Of a stretch of DNA of 13,298 nt, positions 1 through 6,613 are shown in pieces. Numbering within the stretch: the first letter of the stretch is position 1; every line of letters begins with the position of its first letter. Position numbers and translations under genes: made by a program. This stretch comes from Myxococcales bacterium (GTDB taxonomy: Bacteria; Myxococcota; Polyangia; Fen-1088). The notes under the pieces were generated by a model. That model did not search any database. It had not been told where the DNA came from and saw only the letters and a list, made by a program, of their open reading frames with translations. The stretch is from the NCBI GenBank assembly GCA_003157315.1, contig PMJE01000010.1:1-13298 (forward strand), read 5' to 3'.

Positions 1-143
1 TCTGGCTCCGGCGGGCAAAGCCCGCCTGCGCCAACGCGATCATGGGAACCCTGAAAGGGTTCCCATCCCCTCCCGCGTTCTGGCTTCGGCGGGCAAAGCC
101 CGCCTGCGCCAACGCGATCATGGGAACCCTGAAAGGGTTCCCA
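1..143. repeat. Tandem pair of 65-bp double-hairpin intergenic elements (78-bp period)
   Basis: Bases 1-65 and 79-143 are the same sequence with one mismatch (c at 8, t at 86), separated by 13 bp. Each copy holds two perfect inverted repeats. One is GGCGGGC-AAA-GCCCGCC (10-26 in copy 1). The other is GGGAACCCT-GAA-AGGGTTCCC (44-64 in copy 1, 122-142 in copy 2). Copy 1 starts at the window edge, so the array may continue to the left. The element lies directly downstream of the metW stop. It is not coding: the short ORF across it is only the repeat translated twice. It looks like a REP-type palindromic intergenic repeat. Whether it is dispersed elsewhere in the genome cannot be seen here. Confidence 0.85.
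121..143 (-). terminator. Candidate transcription terminator hairpin after metW
   Basis: On the minus strand, five bases after the metW TAG stop, lies a perfect hairpin with arms TGGGAACCCT and AGGGTTCCCA and a 3-nt loop. It is followed by a second strong GC hairpin and then the repeat copy of both. There is no T-tract, so this would be an atypical intrinsic terminator or an mRNA 3'-end stabiliser. The position immediately after the operon's last visible gene supports an end-of-transcript role. Confidence 0.4.
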
Positions 144-148
144 CGCGA

Positions 149-886
149 CTACTTCTCGACGACGATCAGCACTTCCTCGGCATGCAGATTGTCGTCCGCA
201 GCAAGGTTGCGGACCGCCCCGTTTTCGTAGGCATAGCCCGAAACCACCCGCACGCCGGATTCGCGGGACCAGTCGAGCAAGTCTTGCAAGGTGAAGGGGT
301 GGATGTTGGACGTCTCGTACCAATGGTAGGGCAACCATTCGGTGACTGGCATGCGTCCGCTCGCCACCAAGTCGACCAGAACGCGCCAGTGGGCGAAGTT
401 GGGAAACGAAACCATGCCCCGGCGGCCCACGCGCAGCATCTCGGCCAGCATTTCGCGCGGGTTGGCGAGGGTCTGCAGCGTTTCCTCCAGCACCACCACG
501 TCGAATGCTTGATCAGGAAAACGGCGCAGTCCCTCGTCGAGATCGGCCTGCATGACCGGCACGCCGCGTTCCACGCAGGAGAACACGGCCTCGGGATCAA
601 TCTCCAGTCCTTGCCCGAAGACACCGAGATCACGCATCAGCCGCTCAAGCAGCGCACCGTCGCCGCATCCCAGGTCCAGCACCCGTGCGCCCTTCGGGAT
701 CTCGCGCGCAATGATCTCGTCCTGCCAGCGGCTCGCTGTCGGCGGTCGATCGGGCGCGGGTGGGCGGCTGGCCAGCAGCCGGGACAACTCGGCTGCCCGT
801 TGGTCAAAAAGACCCTGTGGCAGACGATCCACGCTGCGGTCGGTGACCAGGTGGGGGTCGATGCGTGGCGGTGGCCTTTGTGTCAT
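149..886 (-). CDS. metW: MetW, methionine biosynthesis methyltransferase-like protein
   Basis: This 245-residue protein has a class I SAM-methyltransferase fold. Motif I is VLDLGCGDG (residues 69-77), followed by the acidic LEIDPE motif (about 94-99) and a VVVLEETLQTL segment. The later stretches SFPNFAHWR and LPYHWYETSNIHPFT are characteristic of the MetW family. MetW is encoded with MetX in many proteobacteria and is linked to homoserine acylation in methionine synthesis; its own methyl-transfer reaction is not established. Usual MetW proteins are about 195-200 residues, so the first 45-50 residues, rich in Pro and Arg, are an N-terminal extension. The ATG at 886 has a GAGGG Shine-Dalgarno 5 nt upstream that abuts the metX stop, so this start is well supported. 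The gap to metX is 12 nt, indicating one transcript. Confidence 0.93.
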   Translation of the reverse strand: MTQRPPPRIDPHLVTDRSVDRLPQGLFDQRAAELSRLLASRPPAPDRPPTASRWQDEIIAREIPKGARVLDLGCGDGALLERLMRDLGVFGQGLEIDPEAVFSCVERGVPVMQADLDEGLRRFPDQAFDVVVLEETLQTLANPREMLAEMLRVGRRGMVSFPNFAHWRVLVDLVASGRMPVTEWLPYHWYETSNIHPFTLQDLLDWSRESGVRVVSGYAYENGAVRNLAADDNLHAEEVLIVVEK

Positions 887-898
887 GTGACCCTCGAA

Positions 899-2095
899 TC
901 AATGAGCCAAGAAGCCACGTAGCAGGCGCCCAACCTTTTCGGTCTCGACCAAGAACGAATCATGGCCGTAGTGCGACGGCACGTTGGCGTAGGTGACCGG
1001 TCGTGTGGCCTGGGTGAGAGCCAATGCCAGCTCTTTGCAGCCTTCGGGTGGATAGAGCCAGTCGGAGTCGAACGAGACTATGAGCATCTTGGCACGGATG
1101 CGGCGGCAGGCGTCGGTCAAATTGCCTCCACCCCAGGCCGCCGCAGCGTCGTAATAGTCCATGGCCCGCGTGATGTAGAGGTAGCTGTTGGCATCGAAGC
1201 GTTCGACAAAGGCGCGACCCTGGTAGTCGAGGTAGCTCTCCACCGCGAATTCGATGCCGAAGCCGCCCTGACGGCCGTTGCCTCCATCCTGCAAGCGCCG
1301 GCCGAATTTTTTGTGCATTCCCTCGTCGGAAAGATAGGTGATGTGGGCCAGCATGCGCGCCGCTGCCAAACCCGCCCCGGGCCCTTCGCCGTCGTAGTAG
1401 TCCCCGCCAGCGAAATTGCGATCTTTGAGAATGCAATAGCGGGCCACGGCGTTGAAGGCCAGGCCCTGCACCGACAGGCGCGAACTGGCCGCCAGGACCA
1501 CCGAACGTTCCACCCGTTCCGGGTAGGCGAGCGCCATCTCCAGCGCTTGCTGACCGCCGAGCGAGCCGCCCACCACCGCTCGCAGGCGTTCGATGCCGAG
1601 CGCATCTAGCAAGCGCATGTGCAGGTTGACCCAGTCGCCCACGGTGACCATGGGAAAGCGCAAGCCGTAGGGTTTTCCCGTCGCAGGATCCACGGACGAC
1701 GGCCCGGTGGTGCCGTAGCACCCGCCCAGCACGTTGGGGCAGATGACGAACATCCGGTTGGTGTCGATGGCTTTGCCTGGCCCCACGATGGCGTCCCACC
1801 AGCCTGGTTTCTTCTGCCGCCAGAGCCGGCCGGTCTCGGCGGCGCGGCGATCCCAGCCCGCCACGTGCGCGTCCCCCGACAGCGCGTGTGCGATGAAGAC
1901 AACGTTGTCCTTGTGGGGCGAGAGCGAGCCGTAGGTCTCGTACTCGACGGTGACCGGGCCGATGCCGCCGCCGAGTTCAAGGGCCAGTGAGGAGCCTGCG
2001 GACACCAGGCACTTCGTCTGCGCCTCGGTCCACCCGACCGAGTCGGGAGCATCGGGCGGCGTGGCGCGCGCTTCGTCCTTCTTTGCAGGAGCCAT
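899..2095 (-). CDS. metX: MetX, homoserine O-acyltransferase (acetyl or succinyl)
   Basis: This 398-residue alpha/beta-hydrolase-fold enzyme activates homoserine for methionine synthesis by O-acylation in the cytoplasm. The nucleophile elbow is VVGGSLGGQQALE, giving Ser178. The acid is Asp345 in SFDSDWLYPP and the base is His378 in SHYGHDSF. The stretches HALSGDAHVAGWD (70-82) and NVLGGCYGTTGPSS (121-134) are MetX signatures. The donor, acetyl-CoA or succinyl-CoA, cannot be fixed by eye; MetX next to MetW is a succinyltransferase in some proteobacteria. An open frame continues 60 codons upstream to 2275, but it overlaps the regulator gene and its sequence is unlike MetX. I therefore use ATG 2095, although it has no clear Shine-Dalgarno. 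It lies 47 nt after the Rrf2 gene and 12 nt before metW, so the three probably form an operon. Confidence 0.94.
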   Translation of the reverse strand: MAPAKKDEARATPPDAPDSVGWTEAQTKCLVSAGSSLALELGGGIGPVTVEYETYGSLSPHKDNVVFIAHALSGDAHVAGWDRRAAETGRLWRQKKPGWWDAIVGPGKAIDTNRMFVICPNVLGGCYGTTGPSSVDPATGKPYGLRFPMVTVGDWVNLHMRLLDALGIERLRAVVGGSLGGQQALEMALAYPERVERSVVLAASSRLSVQGLAFNAVARYCILKDRNFAGGDYYDGEGPGAGLAAARMLAHITYLSDEGMHKKFGRRLQDGGNGRQGGFGIEFAVESYLDYQGRAFVERFDANSYLYITRAMDYYDAAAAWGGGNLTDACRRIRAKMLIVSFDSDWLYPPEGCKELALALTQATRPVTYANVPSHYGHDSFLVETEKVGRLLRGFLAH

Positions 2096-2142
2096 GGCAG
2101 TCGGTATCAGGTGCGGGCGGCTCTTGGGCAAGACCTCGATGG

Positions 2143-2589
2143 CTAGATGGAATAGCTGGGCGCCTTGGCGCGCAAAGTGGCCCGATAGCGGTCGGTCATG
2201 TCCTGGAAATTCGTCGAGTCGTAGACCGCATCCACAGCCGCACAAGCGCGCTCCCACAACTTGACGAAGATGCAATCAGAGCCGTGCGGGCACTCGGCTT
2301 GCGGGTGGTTGGCGCACAACGTGGAAAGCGGTGGGCCCTGCAAGACGCGCAGAACATCGCCCACCGAAACCTCGGCCGGGGGACGCGCCAAGATGTACCC
2401 GCCCTCATTCCCTCGGCGTGAGACCACAAAGCCACCGCGCTTGAGCTGGGCCAGGATGGCCTCGAGGAAACGCGCTGGGATCGCCTGGGCCTTGGCGATT
2501 TGGGAGATTGAAATAGGCCCCTGTCCGAAGCGAAACGAGAGTTCGAGAACTGCCTTTAGCGCATACCGGCTTTTCTGGCTAACGTCCAC
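2143..2589 (-). CDS. Rrf2-family transcriptional regulator, candidate Fe-S sensor
   Basis: This 148-residue protein opens with the Rrf2 winged-helix signature (VSQKSRYALKAVLEL) and continues with helix-turn-helix residues ISISQIAKAQAIPARFLEAIL and the wing RRGNEGGYILARPP. Three cysteines follow (Cys92, Cys100, Cys106; C-x7-C-x5-C), the region where IscR- and NsrR-type members bind an iron-sulfur cluster. The frame is open to an ATG at 2664. The GTG at 2589 is preferred because it has an AAGAGGA Shine-Dalgarno 8 nt upstream, leaves the family-typical short N-terminus, and the 2664 ATG would lie on the promoter itself. It is first in a transcript with metX and metW, which suggests it controls methionine or sulfur metabolism, as the Rrf2 member CymR does in Firmicutes. 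That target is inferred from position only. Confidence 0.88.
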   Translation of the reverse strand: MDVSQKSRYALKAVLELSFRFGQGPISISQIAKAQAIPARFLEAILAQLKRGGFVVSRRGNEGGYILARPPAEVSVGDVLRVLQGPPLSTLCANHPQAECPHGSDCIFVKLWERACAAVDAVYDSTNFQDMTDRYRATLRAKAPSYSI

Positions 2590-2617
2590 GGTCGAAATCC
2601 TCTTGGGAGCCGCAAGG

Positions 2618-2637
2618 ACCCCAATTCCTACCGGGGT
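2618..2637. promoter_or_regulatory. Candidate Rrf2 operator over the -10 and start site
   Basis: An interrupted inverted repeat, ACCCC-N10-GGGGT, overlaps the end of the -10 hexamer and the predicted transcription start of the operon. A dimeric regulator bound here would block RNA polymerase, which fits autorepression by the Rrf2 protein encoded just downstream. Only the 5-bp outer arms are symmetric, so the assignment is tentative. Confidence 0.4.
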
Positions 2638-2664
2638 GATAGTGCTGGGGGCGAGGGGTGTCAA
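2636..2664 (-). promoter_or_regulatory. Sigma70-like promoter of the rrf2-metX-metW operon
   Basis: On the minus strand, TTGACA (2664-2659) and TATCAC (2641-2636) are separated by 17 bp, a perfect -35 and a good -10 at ideal spacing. The predicted start is near 2629, giving a 5' leader of about 40 nt ahead of the GTG at 2589. Confidence 0.75.
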
Positions 2665-2720
2665 GGTGAGTTTTCAGCGGGATAGAGGGTCAAGCCGCCA
2701 CTACGGATACCTTGCGTCGG

Positions 2721-2729
2721 TGCTATACA
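2721..2729 (+). promoter_or_regulatory. Extended -10 promoter of era-der
   Basis: TGC-TATACA matches an extended -10 (TGn plus TATAAT-like). No good -35 is visible (CTACGG at 2701-2706). Nine bases separate it from the GTG at 2739, so the transcript would start at or next to the start codon. It also argues against the upstream TTG at 2712 being the translational start. Confidence 0.5.
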
Positions 2730-2738
2730 AACGGCCCA

Positions 2739-3761
2739 GTGTCTGAAACTCCTAACCCCGAAGTACCGCCCTTGGCGGGTAGAGTCCCCCTGAGCGTGGC
2801 CGGGACCGTCGCCATCCTGGGCAGGCCCAACGTGGGCAAGTCCACCTTGCTCAACCGAATCGTCGGCGAGAAGTTGGCTATCGTCACGCCCAAGCCGCAG
2901 ACCACCCGCACGCGCATCGTGGGAGTTTGGAACGGCGAGGTCGAACTGCCCGCCTCGGATCCGCGCGCGGGGCAGGGGCCGGTCAAGGGCCAGATCGTGT
3001 TCGTGGACACGCCCGGGGTGCACGAGGCGCGTTCGGAGTTGAACCGTTTCATGGTGCGCGAGGCAATGGCGAGTATTGAGCAGGTGGATGCGGCCCTGCT
3101 GGTGGTCGAAGCGCACCAACTCGCCAGTTCCCTGTCCCCGGCGGCTCAAGCTCTGCCCGAGGGCGAGCGGCGTATCCTTGAACGCTTGGCTGAGACCAAG
3201 CGGCCCACTGTGCTGGCGCTCAACAAGGTCGACAAGGTCAAGGACAAGACCCAGTTGCTGCCTGTCCTCGACTGGTGGACCAAGGCCTACGCCTTTCCGG
3301 CCGTGGTGCCCACCTGCGCGACCCGCGGCAAGGGGGTAGAGGGTCTGGTGCGCGAGTTGCTGGCTCTCCTGCCCGAGGGGCCGCCGCTTTATGGCCCTGA
3401 CGTGCTCACAGATCGTACGGAGCGATTTTTGGCGGGTGAGCTGATTCGGGAACAGCTTTTTCTGCGCTTGCGCCAAGAGCTGCCGTACGCAACAGCGGTT
3501 CTGGTCGAGAGCTGGACTGATCGACCGACCGGCGACACGGTGATCGAGGCATCGATAGTGGTGGAGCGCGAGAGCCAGAAAGCCATCGTGGTGGGCAAGC
3601 ATGGCTCCATGATTCGCGACGTGGGCACGGCCGGGCGCCAGGAGATCGCAAAGTTCCTCGGCCGACCGGTGCATTTGCGTCTGAACGTGCGGGTGGAAGA
3701 AGACTGGACCAACTCGCGCACCGAGATTGCACGCCTGGGCTACCAAGAAGGGGATTCGTGA
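2739..3761 (+). CDS. era: Era, ribosome-assembly GTPase
   Basis: This protein of about 340 residues is the Era GTPase, which binds 16S rRNA near its 3' end during 30S assembly. Its GTPase domain has the P-loop GRPNVGKS (28-35), the TTRTR switch region, DTPG (90-93) and NKVD (162-165). The C-terminal KH domain has VVGKHGSMIRDVG and ends in LRLNVRVEEDW. Usual Era is about 300 residues. The extra length is a short N-terminal tail, an insertion of about 15 residues between the switch region and DTPG (around 68-84), and a longer segment before NKVD. The frame opens at TTG 2712, but that codon lies upstream of the -10, so I use GTG 2739. There is no Shine-Dalgarno. It overlaps der by 4 nt. Confidence 0.95.
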   Translation: MSETPNPEVPPLAGRVPLSVAGTVAILGRPNVGKSTLLNRIVGEKLAIVTPKPQTTRTRIVGVWNGEVELPASDPRAGQGPVKGQIVFVDTPGVHEARSELNRFMVREAMASIEQVDAALLVVEAHQLASSLSPAAQALPEGERRILERLAETKRPTVLALNKVDKVKDKTQLLPVLDWWTKAYAFPAVVPTCATRGKGVEGLVRELLALLPEGPPLYGPDVLTDRTERFLAGELIREQLFLRLRQELPYATAVLVESWTDRPTGDTVIEASIVVERESQKAIVVGKHGSMIRDVGTAGRQEIAKFLGRPVHLRLNVRVEEDWTNSRTEIARLGYQEGDS

Positions 3762-5167
3762 AGAGACGAGGCCGGCGGTCTTCCGACGATCCCTCCTTGC
3801 CAGTGGTGTCTCTGGTGGGGCGGCCCAACGTGGGCAAGTCATCTTTGTTCAATCGCTTGGTAGGCGGTCAGCCCGCGCTGGTCGAGGACGAACCAGGGGT
3901 GACGCGCGACCGGCGCTATGCGGTTTGCGACTGGGAAGGTGCGCGGTTTCGCCTGGCTGACACCGGTGGCTTGGATCCCAGCGCCAGCGGGATCCTGGGT
4001 GCGATGCGTTCGCAGACCCTGCGCGCGGTGGAAGAGGCGGCAGTCTTGATTCTTGTGCTGGACGTGAAGGAGGGCATCACCCCAGTCGACGAAGCCGTGG
4101 CGCAGCTGTTGCGACGAACTGGCAAGCCGGTCCTGCTGGCGGCCAACAAAGTGGACTCGGCGACGCGCGAGTCAAGCATGGGCGAAGCATTTCGCCTGGG
4201 GTTTGCACAGGTTTTCGCTGTGTCGGCTGCCCACGGACGTGGCGTGGGGGAACTGCTCGATGCCACGGTTGCCGCCTTGGGTGGCGCGGCTACTTCGGCG
4301 CAGCCCAGCGAACCGGGCGACCAGATGGCTGGGGAAGCAGAGGACGAGACCGTGCCTATCAGCCTGGCCTTTGTCGGCAAGCCCAACGTCGGCAAGTCAT
4401 CCTTGGTCAATCGTTTGTTGGGTGAGGAGAGGGTGCTGGTGCACGACCAGCCCGGCACCACCCGCGACCCCATCGATACGCCCTTCAGGTGGAAGGGCCG
4501 CGAGTTCGTGCTGGTGGACACGGCAGGCTTGCGCCGCCGCCGCGCCATCGATACCTTGACCGAGGCGGTGTCGGCGAAGATGGCACGCGACCAACTGGCG
4601 CGAGCAGATGTCGTGGCTCTGGTCATTGACGCCCAGAGTGGTGCCACGGCAGAGGACGCGAAACTGGCCAACTTTATCGAGGACTCGGGCCGGGCTGCAC
4701 TCATGGTGCTCAACAAGAGCGACCTCTGCCGCCGGGCTGAGATCGACCGAAAGGTCGCCGCTGTCCGCGAGGTACTTGGCTTCATGGCGTGGGCTCCCGT
4801 AGTGGTGACCTCGGCGGTCACTGGGCGCGGTGCGGGGGAGATACCGCGGATCGCAGCGGAGGTGTTTGCGCAATGGTGTCGAAGGGTTCCGACATCAGAG
4901 TTGAACAAACACTTTGAAGAAATTCTGGCCCGGAGACCGCCGCCCGCAGGGCCAGGAGGACGCTACGTCCGCCTCTACTACATCACCCAGGCGCAGGTCC
5001 GGCCGCCGTCGTTTTTCGTCAGCGCCAACTACCCCGCGGCCGTGGGTTTCCCCTATCGGCGCTACCTTGCGAACCAGCTTAGGGACATCTACGGGTTCGA
5101 GGGATCGCCTCTGCGGCTCGTCCTGCGTGCCCACAAAGGCAAGAAGCCCGTGCGAATAGAGAAATAG
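3758..5167 (+). CDS. der: Der (EngA), double-GTPase ribosome-assembly factor
   Basis: This 469-residue protein has two consecutive GTPase domains, the hallmark of Der, needed for 50S maturation. Domain 1 carries GRPNVGKS (21-28), DTGG (68-71) and NKVD (130-133). Domain 2 carries GKPNVGKS (207-214), DTAG (254-257) and NKSD (319-322). The C-terminal KH-like domain runs from about 375 and includes RLYYITQAQVRPPSFFVSAN and YRRYLANQLRDIYGFEGSP. All switch and nucleotide-specificity motifs are intact. An acidic linker (about 180-199) joins the GTPase domains. The GTG start overlaps the era stop (GTGA) and has an AAGGGG Shine-Dalgarno 4 nt upstream, so the two are translationally coupled. Confidence 0.97.
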   Translation: MKRRGRRSSDDPSLPVVSLVGRPNVGKSSLFNRLVGGQPALVEDEPGVTRDRRYAVCDWEGARFRLADTGGLDPSASGILGAMRSQTLRAVEEAAVLILVLDVKEGITPVDEAVAQLLRRTGKPVLLAANKVDSATRESSMGEAFRLGFAQVFAVSAAHGRGVGELLDATVAALGGAATSAQPSEPGDQMAGEAEDETVPISLAFVGKPNVGKSSLVNRLLGEERVLVHDQPGTTRDPIDTPFRWKGREFVLVDTAGLRRRRAIDTLTEAVSAKMARDQLARADVVALVIDAQSGATAEDAKLANFIEDSGRAALMVLNKSDLCRRAEIDRKVAAVREVLGFMAWAPVVVTSAVTGRGAGEIPRIAAEVFAQWCRRVPTSELNKHFEEILARRPPPAGPGGRYVRLYYITQAQVRPPSFFVSANYPAAVGFPYRRYLANQLRDIYGFEGSPLRLVLRAHKGKKPVRIEK

Positions 5168-5172
5168 AATAG

Positions 5173-5197
5173 GCCGGGCAGCGCAGGTCGGCCCGGC
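5173..5197. terminator. GC hairpin between der and the convergent OMP gene
   Basis: GCCGGGC (5173-5179) and GCCCGGC (5191-5197) form a 7-bp perfect stem with an 11-nt loop, six bases after the der stop. There is no T-run on either strand. It could end der transcription, or the convergent OMP transcript, without being a classical intrinsic terminator. Confidence 0.4.
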
Positions 5198-5233
5198 ACT
5201 TCGTGCGGCCCCGAGTTTCCCGACAAGCTGCAA

Positions 5234-5776
5234 CTAGAAGACGCGTCCGATGCGAAGGGCGGCGCAGGCCCACCAGTCGTGCGAGCTACCAGGTCCCGCG
5301 AGGCGCAGGGCGAAGTAGTCGAAACGCACCAGGGCTGCCAGGGTCCAGCGTCGGGAGAGCTGATACTCCACGCCCAGCCCTGCCCGCGGCCCGAGATGCT
5401 GGGAGCTGGCGCCGTTGCCGCGCAAATCGGCCAGGCTGAACCCCAGGTCCAGAAAGGGCACCCAGCGCACCGCGTCTAGCGAGTAGACCACGCCCAAAGA
5501 AACCGCTGTCAGGTGGCGTGGGCCGCCAGATGCCGACTCGGGTTGCCAGGAACTGCTAGCCACCACATTGCCGGCCCAGGCGTCCGAAAACCCGATGGTG
5601 GCCTCGACGCTGGCCTGCATTCCCGGACGCGCGCTGGCGTCACTCCCGGCCAAAGCGAAGCCGACCGACGCAGCAACCTGCTTTTCGCCCATGCCCGCCG
5701 CGTACGCGGGACCAGAAATCGCACCCAGGATGGCTAGGTTGGCGAGCAGCCGACCCTGGAATGGATGGACCAGCAT
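5234..5776 (-). CDS. Predicted small outer-membrane beta-barrel protein, family not recognised
   Basis: The 180 residues begin with a signal peptide (about 1-26), a hydrophobic core LLANLAILGAISG and a cleavage motif AYA before AGMGEK. The mature part of about 154 residues alternates polar and hydrophobic residues in strand-like segments, for example VAASVGFALAG, GVEYQLSRRWTLAALVRFDY and WWACAALRIGRVF. The last residue is Phe, the C-terminal aromatic signal used by the BAM complex. The size fits an eight-stranded barrel, such as an OmpX/OmpA-like or acyloxyacyl-hydrolase-like fold, but I cannot assign a family. It is convergent with der and divergent from the yfgM-bamB pair, an envelope-assembly setting. 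The ATG at 5776 has no Shine-Dalgarno and lies 7 nt after a -10-like hexamer. Confidence 0.75.
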   Translation of the reverse strand: MLVHPFQGRLLANLAILGAISGPAYAAGMGEKQVAASVGFALAGSDASARPGMQASVEATIGFSDAWAGNVVASSSWQPESASGGPRHLTAVSLGVVYSLDAVRWVPFLDLGFSLADLRGNGASSQHLGPRAGLGVEYQLSRRWTLAALVRFDYFALRLAGPGSSHDWWACAALRIGRVF

Positions 5777-5783
5777 GGGTTGC

Positions 5784-5789
5784 AGTGTA
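5784..5789 (-). promoter_or_regulatory. Putative -10 element of the OMP gene
   Basis: On the minus strand TACACT (5789-5784) resembles TATAAT and ends exactly 7 nt before the ATG at 5776, so a transcript would begin at the start codon. The -35 region (TTCGGT at 5812-5807, 17-bp spacing) is weak. Confidence 0.4.
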
Positions 5790-5798
5790 CAAGGTCTG

Positions 5799-5827
5799 TT
5801 GACCCGACCGAAACCCTCTGTTATCTC
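5799..5827 (+). promoter_or_regulatory. Sigma70-like promoter of yfgM-bamB
   Basis: TTGACC (5799-5804) and TATCTC (5822-5827) are 17 bp apart. The predicted transcription start, about 5834, is within two bases of the GTG at 5836, implying a leaderless mRNA. The promoter lies back to back with that of the OMP gene. Confidence 0.6.
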
Positions 5828-5835
5828 CTCACCCT

Positions 5836-6603
5836 GTGGCCCGTTCCATCAACCGCAAAGAGCTAAAGCAACCCGACGAGTTCGTCAGCTTCTGGACGCG
5901 ACTCGGTTCTCACGTTTCTGCCCACCGTCGCAAGGTCATCGCGATCTTGGCGATCGCGGTGGTGGGGGGAGGGGGCACCTGGGCCAGCATAGCCTGGAAG
6001 GAACACCAGGCCGCCGGGGAAACCGAGGCGTTCTCGCGCGTCGAGAAGACGGCGCTTGCACCGCTTCTGCCCGAAAAAGGCACGGAGACCAAGTCGGCCG
6101 ACGAGGAAGACAAGTCGGATGAAGATGAGGGGCTACATTTCAAGACGGACCAGGAGCGCCTGCAGGCCACCATCAAGCAAGCCGACGACTTCGTAGCCAG
6201 GTATGGTACTGCGGGCCTCGGCCGGCGGGCGTTGCTTGTCAGGGCCAATTCGCTGCTCCGTCTCGGCAAGGGCGGGGACGCGGCCACGGCGTTCCAGCAG
6301 CTCTTGCAGGGCGAAACTGACAAGGGCATGCGTCTGGTGGAACAGGATGGACTGGCTTTGGCGCTTGAGGCCGAGGGCCAGGTCGACAAGGCCATCGCAG
6401 CGTACGGCGCCATGGCCAGCGAGGCACAAGCGGTGGGGAACTTCTATGCGGACCGGGCTCTCTTCGGCAAGGCGCGCTTGCTGCAGAAGCAGGGCAAGGG
6501 CAAGGACGCTGAGAAAGTCTTGCGCGAGATCCTGGAGAAGATGCCCAAGACTCTCTTGCGCAGGGAAATCGATGATCGCCTGGCCGCGCTGGGCGACCAG
6601 TAG
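5836..6603 (+). CDS. YfgM-like tetratricopeptide inner-membrane protein
   Basis: The 255 residues have a cytoplasmic N-terminus, one membrane segment (about 33-54, KVIAILAIAVVGGGGTWASI), an acidic low-complexity linker (about 82-98, many Asp and Glu) and a periplasmic helical domain with TPR-like repeats. Repeat-like segments include RRALLVRANSLLRLGKGGDA, LALALEAEGQVDKAIAAYGA and ADRALFGKARLLQKQGKGKD. This layout matches YfgM, which in E. coli binds SecYEG and periplasmic chaperones. Its place just before bamB and near der matches the E. coli order and is the main support, since TPR sequence alone is not specific. The GTG start has no Shine-Dalgarno and follows a promoter by about 8 nt. Confidence 0.75.
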   Translation: MARSINRKELKQPDEFVSFWTRLGSHVSAHRRKVIAILAIAVVGGGGTWASIAWKEHQAAGETEAFSRVEKTALAPLLPEKGTETKSADEEDKSDEDEGLHFKTDQERLQATIKQADDFVARYGTAGLGRRALLVRANSLLRLGKGGDAATAFQQLLQGETDKGMRLVEQDGLALALEAEGQVDKAIAAYGAMASEAQAVGNFYADRALFGKARLLQKQGKGKDAEKVLREILEKMPKTLLRREIDDRLAALGDQ

Positions 6604-6613
6604 CGAGCGGTTC

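Noticed and set aside
1..143. CRISPR array or integron attC sites
   Set aside because: There are only two long units (65 bp) with a 13-bp separator, no spacer diversity, and no cas or integrase gene; two internal hairpins fit an intergenic palindromic repeat better.
182..922. 246-codon plus-strand frame opposite metW
   Set aside because: It is the antisense shadow of a clearly conserved MetW coding sequence; its translation has no recognisable family and a His/Gln-rich mirrored composition.
2096..2635. SAM riboswitch ahead of metX or the rrf2 operon
   Set aside because: The leader before the Rrf2 GTG is only about 40 nt and the rrf2-metX gap is 47 nt, too short for known SAM riboswitch classes, and no such motif is visible.
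2661..3842. 393-codon minus-strand frame opposite era
   Set aside because: It covers the intact era gene in antisense and also spans the rrf2 promoter; the translation is Arg/His/Gln-rich and unlike a real protein.
3916..4908. 330-codon minus-strand frame opposite der
   Set aside because: Antisense shadow of der, with Ser/Arg/Thr-rich translation typical of reversed GC-rich codons.
6203..6613. In-frame upstream extension of bamB inside yfgM
   Set aside because: The extra 137 codons overlap yfgM in another frame and would bury the lipoprotein signal peptide; ATG 6614 is the sensible start.
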